From CAMDHY01 sp046156265 (lineage in GTDB: Bacteria > Pseudomonadota > Alphaproteobacteria > Rhizobiales > Segnochrobactraceae), in NCBI RefSeq assembly GCF_046156265.1, contig NZ_JAWDIR010000001.1, positions 137,039-201,038 on the forward strand: 64,000 bases of DNA, read 5' to 3'. The notes below the pieces were generated by a model. That model worked only from the letters and a program-made list of their open reading frames with translations, ran no database searches and was not told the DNA's origin. The position numbers and the translations under genes were made by a program. How positions within the stretch are numbered: the stretch's first letter is position 1; each line of letters starts with the position of its first letter. This document shows positions 9,891 through 18,327 of this stretch, one piece after another.

Positions 9891-12122
9891 GTGCTTCGCC
9901 ACACGATCCGCCTGCGCACCGCCGTCGCCGTGGCGCTCACGGCCGGCCTCATCGCCGCTGGCGGCACCGTGCTGCGCCTCGCCGACCCGGTGCCGCTGAT
10001 CGGGCTGCGCAACCTCGTCTTCGACGAGTTCCAGCGCCTGCGCCCGCGCGCCTACGACGCCGAGTTGCCGGTCCGCATCGTCGACATCGACGACGCCTCG
10101 CTCGCCCGCTTCGGCCAGTGGCCGTGGCCCCGCGACCGGCTGGCGGCGCTGGTCGAGGCGACCGCGGCGGCCGGCGCCGCGGCGATCGCGATCGACCTGG
10201 TGATGGCCGAGCCCGACCGCTCATCGCCCGAGCAGATCGTCGCGTCCCTGCCCGACACGCCGGCGCGCCGCGCGCTGGAGCGCGCCATCGAGCTCGGCGA
10301 GCCCAACGACGCCGTGCTCGCCGGTGCGCTGGCCGCCTCCAACTCCGTTACCGGCGCGATCCTCGTGCACGGCGACGGCCCGCAGGTGCGCCCGAAATCC
10401 GGCTTCGCGGTTTCAGGCGACGACCCGCGGCCGGCGCTGCCGACCTTCTCCACCGTGGTGGCGCCCCTGCCGATCCTGCTCGAGGCTTCGCACGGCGTCG
10501 GCTCGACCAACTGGCTGCCCGACATCGACCAGGTGGTGCGCACGGTGCCGCTCGTCTTCGTCGTCGGCGACGGCTTCTTCCCGAGCCTGTCGGCCGAAGC
10601 CCTGCGCGTCGCCCAGGGCGCCTCGACGATGCTGCTGCGCGCCTCCAACGCCAGCGGAGAGACGGCGTGGGGCGCCTTCACCGGCCTCAACGCCGTCCGC
10701 ATCGGCGACATCACCGTGCCGACGGAATCGAACGGCGAGATGCGCATCCACTTCACGCCTTCGACGCCGGAGCGCTACGTGCCGGCGTGGCAGGTGCTCG
10801 ACGGCACCATGCCGGCGGGCGCGCTCGAGGGGCGCATCGTGCTGATCGGCACCAGCGCGCCCGGCCTGTTCGACCTGCGCGCCACGCCGCTCGAATCCGC
10901 CGTTCCCGGCGTCGAGGTCCACGCCCAGGCGATCGAGCAGATGATCGCCGGCGGCGCCCTGACGCGGCCCGACTGGGCGGCGGGTGCCGAGCTCCTCGCC
11001 TTCGTCGTCGCTACACTGACCGTGGCGCTCGCCGCCGCCCTGCTCGCCTCGGTCCGCGTCGCGCTCGCAACTGGCCTCGCGGTGCTGATCGGGCTCGCCG
11101 CCACGAGCTGGTTCCTCTTCAACCGCTCGCAGATGCTGGTCGACGCCTCGTTTCCGGTGGTCGGCGCCGGCCTCGCGCTGGCCGCCTCGATCGGCCTCGT
11201 GTCGCTGCGCGAGGAGGTGGAGCGACGGCGCATCCGCAACGCCTTCGGGCGCTATCTCGCCCCGGCCTTCGTCGAGGAACTGTCGCGCAATCCGGAACGG
11301 CTGAAGCTCGGCGGCGAGATCCGGCCGATGACCATCCTGTTCTGCGACATGCGCTCGTTCACGACGATCTCGGAGGGCATGGACGCCCACACGTTGACGC
11401 GCTTCATGAACGCCTTTCTGACGCCGCTCACCGACGTCATCCTCGAGCGCCGCGGCACAATCGACAAGTACATGGGCGACGCCATCATGGCGTTCTGGAA
11501 CGCGCCCCTCGACGACCCCGACCACGCCGCCCACGCCTGCGATTCCGCGCTCGCGATGCTGGTCGCCATCGACCAGTTCAACGCGGACCGCCGTGCCGGC
11601 AAGGTGCCTGGCCCGAACCGCGACGTCGCCATCGGCATCGGCCTCAACGGCGGCGACTGCTGCGTCGGCAACCTCGGCTCGGAGCGGCGCTTCGACTATT
11701 CGGTGATCGGCGACTGCGTGAACGTCGCCTCGCGCCTCGAGGGCCAGACCAAGGCCTACGGCGTGCCGGTGCTGGTCGGCGAGAGCGTCGCCACCGCCGC
11801 GCCTCGCCACGCCTTCCTCAAGGTCGACCGCGTGCGAGTGAAGGGCAAGACCGCGGCGGTGCGGCTCTATGCGCTGTGGGGCGACGCCGCGACACTCGCG
11901 GACCCTGCCTTCCAGGCGCTGCGGGCGGCGACCGACGCGATGCTCGCCGCCTACGCGAGCGGCGACTTCGCGGCGGCCGCGTACCTGCTGGACGAAGCCG
12001 AGGCGATGGCCGACGGCCGGCTCGCCGGCGTCGCGGCGATCTATCGGGAGCGCATCGCCGAGCGGATCGGCCAGCCGCTGCCGGCCGGCTGGGACGGTAG
12101 CCACGACCTGTTGACGAAGTAG
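9891..12122 (+). CDS. CHASE2-domain class III adenylate cyclase
   Basis: A 743-residue membrane-bound cyclase. It has one N-terminal membrane segment, an extracytoplasmic CHASE2 sensor at about 40-350 (VRIVDIDDASLARFGQWPW, GVGSTNWLPDIDQVVR), three closely spaced membrane helices at about 365-445, and a cytoplasmic cyclase domain from about 480. Metal-binding Asp486 (ILFCDMRSF) and Asp530 (KYMGDAIMAFW) are present. The adenine-specifying Lys526 and Asp608 (SVIGDCVNVASR) are intact, with Asn611 and Arg615, so the product should be cAMP rather than cGMP. The start is a GTG with a G-rich site (GGGGG) eight bases upstream. It is co-transcribed with the TPR/barrel gene; the periplasmic CHASE2 domain could sense the FecR or barrel protein. 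Confidence 0.92.
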   Translation: MLRHTIRLRTAVAVALTAGLIAAGGTVLRLADPVPLIGLRNLVFDEFQRLRPRAYDAELPVRIVDIDDASLARFGQWPWPRDRLAALVEATAAAGAAAIAIDLVMAEPDRSSPEQIVASLPDTPARRALERAIELGEPNDAVLAGALAASNSVTGAILVHGDGPQVRPKSGFAVSGDDPRPALPTFSTVVAPLPILLEASHGVGSTNWLPDIDQVVRTVPLVFVVGDGFFPSLSAEALRVAQGASTMLLRASNASGETAWGAFTGLNAVRIGDITVPTESNGEMRIHFTPSTPERYVPAWQVLDGTMPAGALEGRIVLIGTSAPGLFDLRATPLESAVPGVEVHAQAIEQMIAGGALTRPDWAAGAELLAFVVATLTVALAAALLASVRVALATGLAVLIGLAATSWFLFNRSQMLVDASFPVVGAGLALAASIGLVSLREEVERRRIRNAFGRYLAPAFVEELSRNPERLKLGGEIRPMTILFCDMRSFTTISEGMDAHTLTRFMNAFLTPLTDVILERRGTIDKYMGDAIMAFWNAPLDDPDHAAHACDSALAMLVAIDQFNADRRAGKVPGPNRDVAIGIGLNGGDCCVGNLGSERRFDYSVIGDCVNVASRLEGQTKAYGVPVLVGESVATAAPRHAFLKVDRVRVKGKTAAVRLYALWGDAATLADPAFQALRAATDAMLAAYASGDFAAAAYLLDEAEAMADGRLAGVAAIYRERIAERIGQPLPAGWDGSHDLLTK

Positions 12123-12132
12123 GTGCGCCCAA

Positions 12133-12160
12133 AGCGGGCGGCTCGCCGACTGCGCCCGCT
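12133..12160. terminator. Hairpin between convergent genes, candidate bidirectional terminator
   Basis: AGCGGGCG (12133-12140) and CGCCCGCT (12153-12160) form a perfect 8-bp stem with a 12-base loop, between the stop of the cyclase gene and the stop of the convergent glyoxalase-like gene. There is no clear T-run, so efficiency is uncertain. Confidence 0.4.
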
Positions 12161-12798
12161 CAGTCGAGAACGACGCGCCCGGCCGGCGTCACGAGGGAAA
12201 CAGCCAGAGACGGCCCGCCGTCGACGATGTGCACAGTCGGGTCATCCAACCCGACGCGCGCAAGACCATCGCGAATGCGCTGTGACCCCGGGTGGTGGAT
12301 CGTCAGCCGCTCCAGCGTGCAGCCCGCGTCCGGCATCCGCTTCGTCGGGTGCACCCCCGGCGGCCATTCGATCAGCGTCGGCACGGCGCCACTTTCAACC
12401 GTCCGGCCGTCGTCCGGGATGGTGATGCGCCAGACAAGGTCGCCGCGCGTCATCTCGTGTACCGGCCCGAGGGGGAACGGTGAGGCCGCCGCCGCCGCGT
12501 CAAGGTCGTCGGTAGCAGCGACCCAGGCGACGAGCCGCGGACGCTCGGCAAGGCGGGCGGCGAGGGCCGGCTCGTCGAGGCCGAACCAGCGTGGCCGTCC
12601 CGGCGGCGGCGCGTCCGGGTCGATGGCGATGAGTTCCAGATAGAGGCCGTCGCCGAGCCGAAGCACGCGGTTGTGCGTGCCCATGCGTGGGTGCCTGCCG
12701 CCCGGCGCGAGTGGCACACCGAGCCGCGCCTCGAGCCAGGCGGCGCCCGAGGCGAGGTCCGTCGCGGCAATGGCGAAGTGGTCGAGCCGGGCGGTCAT
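12160..12798 (-). CDS. VOC-superfamily protein, glyoxalase-like (PF13468 type)
   Basis: A 212-residue cytoplasmic protein of the Glyoxalase_3 group. It has MTARLDHFAIAATDLASGAAW at the start, GRHPRMGTHNRVLRLGDGLYLELIAID, and a central RPRWFGLDEP. Proteins of this group are widespread in alphaproteobacteria and their substrate is generally unknown. The ATG at 12798 is well defined, and it is separated by 40 bases from the upstream transglycosylase gene in the same direction, so the two may be co-transcribed. Confidence 0.8.
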   Translation of the reverse strand: MTARLDHFAIAATDLASGAAWLEARLGVPLAPGGRHPRMGTHNRVLRLGDGLYLELIAIDPDAPPPGRPRWFGLDEPALAARLAERPRLVAWVAATDDLDAAAAASPFPLGPVHEMTRGDLVWRITIPDDGRTVESGAVPTLIEWPPGVHPTKRMPDAGCTLERLTIHHPGSQRIRDGLARVGLDDPTVHIVDGGPSLAVSLVTPAGRVVLD

Positions 12799-12838
12799 CG
12801 CTTCCCCCGCGAAGGGCGGCGGCGATGCGACCTGCCGG

Positions 12839-14089
12839 TCATCCGCCCTTCTTCAGGAAGTCGAGGATCGCCGTCGACGGGTTGCCGTCGGCCGGCAGGC
12901 CCTTGTCCGACTGGTAGGCGCGGATGGCGTCGCGCGTGCCGGGGCCGGCCATGCCGTCGATTCCGCCGGGGTCGTAGCCCTTCTGCGCGAGCAGACGCTG
13001 CAACTCCTCCACCTGCGCGCCGGAGAGCGGGCGCATGTCCGCCGGCCAGGTCGCGGCCAGCGGCGGCGCGCCGATGAGGCGGTCCGACAGGATGCCGACA
13101 CCGAGCGCATAGGAGGTGGCGTTGTTGTAGCGCTTGATGACGTTGAAGTTCGGCAGGATGAGGAAGGCCGGACCGCGCGCGCCGGCCGGCAGAATCAGGG
13201 TGGCCTTGTCGTCGGGGCGCGGGAAGGCGCCGCCCGAGGCGCGACGGACGCCCATTTTCTGCCAGTCGGCGAGCGTGCGACCCGCCTTCTCGTCGACGCG
13301 GGCATAGTTGAAGCCCTGCGGCAGCACGACCTCGTAGCCCCAGGTCTCGCCGGTCCGCCACTTGTTCTTGTGAAGCAGGTTCGCCGCTGTGGCGAGCGCG
13401 TCGGGGATGTTGGTCCAGATGTCGACCTTGCCGTCGCCGTCGGCATCGGCGGAGAAGGCGAGGTAGCTCGTCGGGATGAACTGGGTGTGGCCCATCGCGC
13501 CGGCCCAGGAGCCGGTGAAGCGGCTGAGCGGCACGTCGCCGCGCTGCAGGATCTTCATCGCCGCGATCAGTTGCGAGCGGCCGAACTTGCCGCGCTTCGG
13601 GTCGCAACAGGCGAGCGTCGCCAGCGAACGGATGACGTTCTTCACCACGGCGGGGTTGTCGAGCACCTTGCCGTAGTTCGATTCCATGCCCCAGATCGCC
13701 ACCAGGACCTGCCGCGGCACGCCCGAGCGCGCCTCGATCCTGTCGAGCCACGGCTTCCACTTCACCAGCATCTCGCGACCCGTCTCGATGCGGGCGTCGG
13801 AGACGGCGGTGGCGAGATACTCGCCGATCGTCTTGACGAATTCCGGCTGGTAGGCGGCCTTCTCCAGCACCTCCGGATCGCGCTCGGTGATGCCGGCGAA
13901 GGCGCGGTCGTAGGTGGCGCGGCTGATGCCGGCCTTCTGCGCCTGCGGCCAGAAGCCGGTGACGAATTTCTGGAAGGTTGCGTCCGCGCGGGCCTCGCTC
14001 GGGCCGGCGAAGCTCAGCGCCGTGCAGACGGCGAGCGCGGCCGCCACGAAGCGGATGGAACGGTTGGTGGATCGGGTGCGTGACGGCAT
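12839..14089 (-). CDS. Lytic murein transglycosylase (MltB family, SLT_2) with peptidoglycan-binding domain
   Basis: A periplasmic enzyme that cleaves the MurNAc-GlcNAc bond with formation of 1,6-anhydroMurNAc. Of 416 residues, about 1-33 are a signal peptide. The SLT_2 catalytic domain covers about 35-325, with the catalytic Glu in VAIWGMESNYG and the family segments WAGAMGHTQFIPTSYL and ADADGDGKVDIWTNIPDAL. Residues about 350-412 are a PG_binding_1 domain (VEELQRLLAQKGYDPGGIDG). No lipobox is present, so it is probably soluble. The ATG at 14089 is preceded by GAGGAGG; an in-frame start 60 bases upstream is unnecessary. Confidence 0.92.
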   Translation of the reverse strand: MPSRTRSTNRSIRFVAAALAVCTALSFAGPSEARADATFQKFVTGFWPQAQKAGISRATYDRAFAGITERDPEVLEKAAYQPEFVKTIGEYLATAVSDARIETGREMLVKWKPWLDRIEARSGVPRQVLVAIWGMESNYGKVLDNPAVVKNVIRSLATLACCDPKRGKFGRSQLIAAMKILQRGDVPLSRFTGSWAGAMGHTQFIPTSYLAFSADADGDGKVDIWTNIPDALATAANLLHKNKWRTGETWGYEVVLPQGFNYARVDEKAGRTLADWQKMGVRRASGGAFPRPDDKATLILPAGARGPAFLILPNFNVIKRYNNATSYALGVGILSDRLIGAPPLAATWPADMRPLSGAQVEELQRLLAQKGYDPGGIDGMAGPGTRDAIRAYQSDKGLPADGNPSTAILDFLKKGG

Positions 14090-14287
14090 CGGCGCGCCTC
14101 CTCTCGTGTCTTCCCGGCGCGTCGCCGAGCCTCCCCCCAGAGACCCCACAGGCTAGTCTGCCATGGTTAACGCACGGTTTCGACGGACCCGACGCGGGAT
14201 GGCGCGGCCCCGGGCCGCTGCCCGCCGACACGAATCTGTGATACTGGCTCGGATCGGAGAGGTCCGACGGCGGGTTGCGAGAGGCGC

Positions 14288-15319
14288 ATGGACGACAGGA
14301 CTGTTGCCGCTGAGGCGGCCGACACGCTGCCCCTTCCTGAGGGCGCGACGTCGCCGCTCGACTGGCTCGCCTCCGGCCGGCGCACCATCGAGATCGAGAT
14401 CACCGCCATGAAGGCGCTGAGAGCCGCGCTCGCGCACGGCCTCGGCGACGCCTTCTGCGCCACCGTGGGCGTGCTGCGCGGCATCCGTGGCCGCGTCATC
14501 GTCACCGGCGTCGGCAAGAGCGGCCACATCGGCTGCAAGCTCGCAGCCACCCTCGCCTCCACCGGCACGCCCGCCTCCTTTGTGCACGCCGCTGAGGCGA
14601 GCCACGGCGACCTCGGCATGATCACCGAGAACGACGCCGTGCTCGCCATGTCGTGGTCGGGCGAGACGAAGGAGCTCGCCCCGATCATCGCCTACGCCAA
14701 GCGCTTCCGCGTGCCGCTGATCGCCGTCACCTCGAAGGGCGGCTCGACGCTCGGCCGCGCCGCCGACCACGTCCTGAAGCTGCCGAAGGTCGACGAGGCC
14801 TGCCCGCACGGCCTCGCGCCGACGTCCTCCACCGTGCTGCAGCTCGCCATCGGCGATGCCCTGGCGATCGCCCTCCTCGAGGCGCGCGGCTTCACGCCCC
14901 ACGATTTCCGTATCTTCCACCCCGGCGGCAAGCTCGGCGCCAGCCTGCAGTTCGCCCGCGACCTGATGCATTCCGGCGATGCCATCCCGCTCGCCGCGCT
15001 CGGCACGCCGATGAGCGAGGCGATCGTGCTGATGACCTCGAAGGGCTTCGGCTGCCTCGGCGTCGTCGACGCCCGCGGCCGTCTCGTCGGCATCATCACC
15101 GACGGCGACCTGCGCCGCCACCTCACCGGCGACCTGCTCTCGCAGACCGTCGAGGTGGTGATGAACGCCCGCCCGAAGACGGTGAAGCCCGACACGCTGG
15201 TGGCGGCCGCGCTCGAGATCATCAACACCTCCGGCATCACCGCGCTCTTCGTCGTCGACGCCGGCAAGCCCGTCGGCATCCTCCACTTCCACGACCTGCT
15301 GCGGTCGGGGGTGGCGTAG
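14288..15319 (+). CDS. kdsD: D-arabinose 5-phosphate isomerase (KdsD/KpsF type)
   Basis: Interconverts ribulose 5-phosphate and arabinose 5-phosphate, the first step to the lipopolysaccharide sugar Kdo. The 343-residue protein has an N-terminal SIS domain (VIVTGVGKSGHIGCKLAATLA; FVHAAEASHGDLGMI; MSWSGETKEL) and two CBS repeats from about 215 (MSEAIVLMTSKGFGCLGVVD, IITDGDLRRHL). Length and order fit KdsD/KpsF exactly. The ATG at 14288 has GAGAGG upstream. It stands alone, divergent from the transglycosylase gene; whether it serves Kdo or a capsule cannot be told. Confidence 0.93.
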   Translation: MDDRTVAAEAADTLPLPEGATSPLDWLASGRRTIEIEITAMKALRAALAHGLGDAFCATVGVLRGIRGRVIVTGVGKSGHIGCKLAATLASTGTPASFVHAAEASHGDLGMITENDAVLAMSWSGETKELAPIIAYAKRFRVPLIAVTSKGGSTLGRAADHVLKLPKVDEACPHGLAPTSSTVLQLAIGDALAIALLEARGFTPHDFRIFHPGGKLGASLQFARDLMHSGDAIPLAALGTPMSEAIVLMTSKGFGCLGVVDARGRLVGIITDGDLRRHLTGDLLSQTVEVVMNARPKTVKPDTLVAAALEIINTSGITALFVVDAGKPVGILHFHDLLRSGVA

Positions 15320-15355
15320 GGCGGGCGGCGTCTTTTCGCGCCGGGAGCCGCTCAG

Positions 15356-15781
15356 TTGGACGCCGGTCCCACGGCCATTCCCGCCAAATCGGGAGGGTCC
15401 GATGAAGCGCATCCCGAGTTTCGACTTGTCCCCCAGCCGCTGTCAGAGGAGGCGGCGCGCCTGCCAGGCTTCGAGTTTGCTCCGGCCGAGGTCGGAACAC
15501 GCCACAAGCTCGGCGGAACGCCGGATTTCATCAACGGGGATGAGTGGCCGAAATGCAGCCCGTGCCGGCGTCAAATGTCCTTCGTCGGACAGTTCGACTC
15601 GGTCAACGACGACTTTGTTTTTGCGGATTGCGGGCTCATCTACGTATTCTTCTGTTTCGACTGCATGGAACCGGCAGCCGTCGTGCAGTCCTATGGACCG
15701 GCTGGACGTCAATGCCCGCACGCTCGGCATCGTCCGCGTCCGCGAGCGGCAGCACCTATCAATTGGATAGTACCTACCTAA
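15356..15781 (+). pseudogene. DUF1963/YwqG-like protein with damaged start and end
   Basis: The frame from 15356 (a TTG) encodes a recognisable core, FRLVPQPLSEEAARLPGFEF, then HKLGGTPDFINGDEWPKCSPC, FVGQFDSVNDD and GLIYVFFCFDCMEPAAVVQS, with the pattern of small DUF1963-like proteins. This frame has no ATG near the expected start. Instead an ATG at 15402 opens MKRIPSF in the neighbouring frame, which would join the core after a single-base shift near 15411-15415. The carboxy end after VVQSY reads on into unrelated Arg/Pro-rich sequence to 15781. This suggests a recently decayed gene, or a sequencing error at the front. Two CxxC pairs may bind zinc. The family name is my best match only. Confidence 0.5.
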
Positions 15782-15792
15782 CTATCAATTGA
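15759..15792. promoter_or_regulatory. AT-rich inverted repeat upstream of vapBC, candidate operator
   Basis: TCAATTGGATAGT (15759-15771) and ACTATCAATTGA (15781-15792) form an inverted repeat with one bulged base around a 9-base centre, in an unusually AT-rich patch for this genome. It lies about 55 bases before the antitoxin start, where autorepressing antitoxin complexes normally bind. It also overlaps the end of the damaged DUF1963-like gene, so a terminator role is possible. Confidence 0.4.
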
Positions 15793-15846
15793 CTTGTTGC
15801 ACCTCTGCCACCAGAGTGTATCCATCGAGTGGCGATGGAGGTCGCG

Positions 15847-16338
15847 ATGAGTTCGCTGGACGAGGTGGTGCGGGAGCCCGGCACGAAGTCGAGCAAGATC
15901 CGCAAGCTCGCGGCGGCCGGCCACAGTCGCTCCGACATCGCCAAGGCCCTCGGCATCCGCTACCAGCACGTCCGCAACGTCCTGGTCGCGGACGAGGCGG
16001 CACTGGACCGCCAGGCGGCGAACGGCGTCGTGTCACCAGCCAGCCGCACTCCGATCGAGACGACCGTCCTACCGGGCGCTCCCTTCCGCCTGACGGTGGA
16101 TGCCGCCGGCTGCGTCAGGCTCCCCACCGATGCCCTCGCCGCGTTGCGGGCGCAGCCGGGGTCGGTCCTCGTCGGCGAGATGGTGGGCACGGAACTCCAC
16201 CTTTACCCGCTGCAGGACGCGATCCGTCGGGCACAAGCCCTGGTAAGGGACTTCGTCCCCGCCGGCCGCTCGCTGGCGGACGATCTGATCGCCGATCGGC
16301 GGCGGGAGGTGGCGAAAGACGCCGGACATGGCGAGTAG
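15847..16338 (+). CDS. Antitoxin with HTH and AbrB-like domains (VapB type)
   Basis: A 163-residue partner of the PIN toxin encoded next. The N-terminal half contains a helix-turn-helix (IRKLAAAGHSRSDIAKALGI, then YQHVRNVL). Residues about 75-125 form an AbrB/SpoVT-like swapped-hairpin segment (RLTVDAAGCVRLPTDALAAL, GSVLVGEMVGTELHLYP), and a charged helical tail probably inserts in the toxin. The combination of HTH and AbrB elements is longer than most VapB proteins. GGAGG lies five bases before the chosen ATG; two upstream in-frame starts (15829, 15835) are less well placed. The stop overlaps the toxin gene by 11 bases. Confidence 0.82.
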   Translation: MSSLDEVVREPGTKSSKIRKLAAAGHSRSDIAKALGIRYQHVRNVLVADEAALDRQAANGVVSPASRTPIETTVLPGAPFRLTVDAAGCVRLPTDALAALRAQPGSVLVGEMVGTELHLYPLQDAIRRAQALVRDFVPAGRSLADDLIADRRREVAKDAGHGE

Positions 16339-16711
16339 CGTCCTCGACGCCTCGGCCCTGCTCGCACTGCTGCAGGGCGAGCCAGGAGCGGAGGCGGTCG
16401 CCGCGATCGTCGGGGACGCCGTCGTCGCCTCCGTCAATCTGGCGGAGGTGCTGGGCAAGCTGCTGGAATTCGGCCAGCCACGGGATGCGGCGCTGCGGGC
16501 GATCGGCCAGACGGCGGTCCAGGTCGTCGCGTTCGACGGCGGCATGGGAATCGAAGCCGGCGAGATGATCCCGGCCGCCCGGCGCGCCGGCCTCTCCCTC
16601 GGCGACGTCGCCTGCCTGGCAGTCGCCCGCCGTCTCGGCCTTCCTGCCTACACCGGCGACCGATCGTGGACGCGGCATGACTTCGGCGTCGAGATCCGGC
16701 TGATCCGCTGA
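16328..16711 (+). CDS. vapC: PIN-domain RNase toxin
   Basis: A 127-residue VapC-type ribonuclease toxin. The acidic metal-binding residues are in place: VLDASALLALL (first Asp), NLAEVLGKL (Glu), LSLGDVACLAVARRLG (Asp) and YTGDRSW (last Asp). Translation is coupled to the antitoxin by an 11-base overlap. The target RNA cannot be predicted. It is the only complete vapBC pair in the window, beside a damaged gene and an AT-rich inverted repeat, which fits acquisition as a small mobile cassette. Confidence 0.92.
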   Translation: MASSVLDASALLALLQGEPGAEAVAAIVGDAVVASVNLAEVLGKLLEFGQPRDAALRAIGQTAVQVVAFDGGMGIEAGEMIPAARRAGLSLGDVACLAVARRLGLPAYTGDRSWTRHDFGVEIRLIR

Positions 16712-16714
16712 GCC

Positions 16715-17200
16715 CTAGTCCGCCCGCTCCACCTTCAGCCGCACGCCGTCCGCCCCGGTGACACGCACCGTCGTGCCGGCCGGCAGGTCCGGACCCGACA
16801 CCAGCCACACCGTGTCGTCGAGGTCGATGCGGCCGCGGCCGTCGACGAGCGCCTCGGTGAGTTGCGCGCGGCGGCCGATGTGGCGGGCGGCGCGCTCGTT
16901 GAGGCCGCTTGCGTCGGACGGCTCCTGCCGCCGGCGGCTCATCCACGCCCGCCCGGCGATCACCGCGACGATCGCCAGCACTACGAACAGGCCCGCCTCC
17001 GCCTGCCAGGTGAGCGCCGTCCAGCCGGCGGCGTCGGCGGCGAGCGCCACCACGCCCGTCACGATCGCCGCGATGGCGAACCAGAGCATGAAGGTGCCGG
17101 GCACCACCACCTCGAGCCCGAGCAGCACGAGGCCGAGCAGCAGCCAGGCCCAGCCGCCAAGCGCCGTCATCATCGTTGTCACCAGAGAGCCCTCACCCAT
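16715..17200 (-). CDS. NfeD family membrane protein (short form)
   Basis: A 161-residue integral membrane protein with about three transmembrane helices (LGGWAWLLLGLVLLGLEVVV; IAAIVTGVVALAA; LFVVLAIVAVIAGRAW) and a soluble C-terminal OB-fold typical of NfeD (VDGRGRIDLDDTVWLVSG, LPAGTTVRVTG). NfeD proteins work with SPFH/stomatin proteins in membrane quality control. The start ATG follows the stop of the SPFH gene by one base (TGAGATG), so translation is coupled. An ATG at 17173 is a shorter option. Confidence 0.9.
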   Translation of the reverse strand: MGEGSLVTTMMTALGGWAWLLLGLVLLGLEVVVPGTFMLWFAIAAIVTGVVALAADAAGWTALTWQAEAGLFVVLAIVAVIAGRAWMSRRRQEPSDASGLNERAARHIGRRAQLTEALVDGRGRIDLDDTVWLVSGPDLPAGTTVRVTGADGVRLKVERAD

Positions 17201-17201
17201 C

Positions 17202-18215
17202 TCAGGCCGCTCCGCCGCCCGCCGGCGGCATCGCGCCACCGGCCGCCGGCACGGCGCCGCGCCGCGACTGGCGGGGCGTCGCCGGGCCCTCGCCGCCGAA
17301 TGCCTCGCGGGCGATCTCGCCGATGCCGGAGAGCGCCCCCAGCACGGCGGTGGCCTCCATCGGCAGGATCAGCGTCTTCTGGTTCGGCGATGTCGCGAAC
17401 TGGCCGAGCGCCTCGACATATTTCTGCGCGACGAAGTAGTTGATCGCCTGCACGTCGCCGGCGGCAATCGCCGAGGAGACGAGCTCCGTCGCCTTCGCCT
17501 CGGCCTCGGCGGCCCGCTCGCGCGCCTCGGCATCGCGGAAGGCCGCCTCGCGCCGCCCCTCGGCCTCGAGGATCTGCGACTGCTTCAGGCCCTCGGCCTT
17601 GAGGATCTGCGCCTGCCGCGCGCCCTCCGCCTCGAGGATCGCGGCGCGCTTCTCGCGCTCGGCCATCATCTGGCGCGCCATCGAGTCGACCAGGTTGCGC
17701 GGTGGGTTGATGTTCTTGATCTCGATGCGGGTGATCTTCACGCCCCACGGCTCAGCCGCGGCATCGACGACCCGCAGCAGGCGGGTGTTGATCTCGTCGC
17801 GGTTCGACAGCAGCTGGTCGAGGTCCATCGACCCCATCACCGTCCGGATGTTCGTCATCGTCAGGTTGAGAATGGCGTTTTCGAGCCCGCTCACCTCGTA
17901 GGCCGCCCGGGCGGCGTCGACGACCTGGTAGAAGGTGATGCCGTCGGCCGTCACCGTGGCGTTGTCGCGGGTGATCACCTCCTGCTCGGGCACGTCGAGC
18001 ACCTGCTCCTTCATGCTCATCTTCGCGCCGACGCGGTCGATGAACGGGACGATCAGGTTGAGGCCTGGACGGAGGGAGCGCGTATATTTGCCGAAGCGCT
18101 CGATGGTCCAGTTGTAGCTCTGCGGCACCGTCTTCACGCCCGCGAAGACGATCAGCACGACGAGCACGACGAGGGCGATCAGCACGACGTCGAAGGCACT
18201 GAGCGAGACGTTCAT
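17202..18215 (-). CDS. SPFH/band 7 (paraslipin/QmcA-like) membrane protein
   Basis: A 337-residue stomatin-like protein. It has one N-terminal membrane anchor (VVLIALVVLVVLIVFAGV) and the SPFH domain at about 28-190 (VPQSYNWTIERFGKYTRSL, GLNLIVPFIDRVG). A long Ala/Glu-rich coiled coil at about 185-255 drives oligomer formation, and there is a conserved ILPMEATAVLGALSGIGEI region. The final 30 residues are Gly/Pro/Ala rich and likely disordered. It forms a two-gene unit with nfeD downstream. Confidence 0.93.
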   Translation of the reverse strand: MNVSLSAFDVVLIALVVLVVLIVFAGVKTVPQSYNWTIERFGKYTRSLRPGLNLIVPFIDRVGAKMSMKEQVLDVPEQEVITRDNATVTADGITFYQVVDAARAAYEVSGLENAILNLTMTNIRTVMGSMDLDQLLSNRDEINTRLLRVVDAAAEPWGVKITRIEIKNINPPRNLVDSMARQMMAEREKRAAILEAEGARQAQILKAEGLKQSQILEAEGRREAAFRDAEARERAAEAEAKATELVSSAIAAGDVQAINYFVAQKYVEALGQFATSPNQKTLILPMEATAVLGALSGIGEIAREAFGGEGPATPRQSRRGAVPAAGGAMPPAGGGAA

Positions 18216-18327
18216 GGACGGGCTCCCGATGGCCGCAGAGGCCCGGCGACCAAAGGCCTGCGCGCCGTCACGGTCAAGGGTGTCGCGGGCGGGCGCGGTT
18301 CACGACGCCGCGCCCCTCTCGGCACTG

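Noticed and set aside
10118..12100. A 660-codon plus-strand frame overlapping the adenylate cyclase
   Set aside because: It is another frame of the cyclase gene, extremely Arg-rich and without domains. Long stop-free frames are expected at this base composition.
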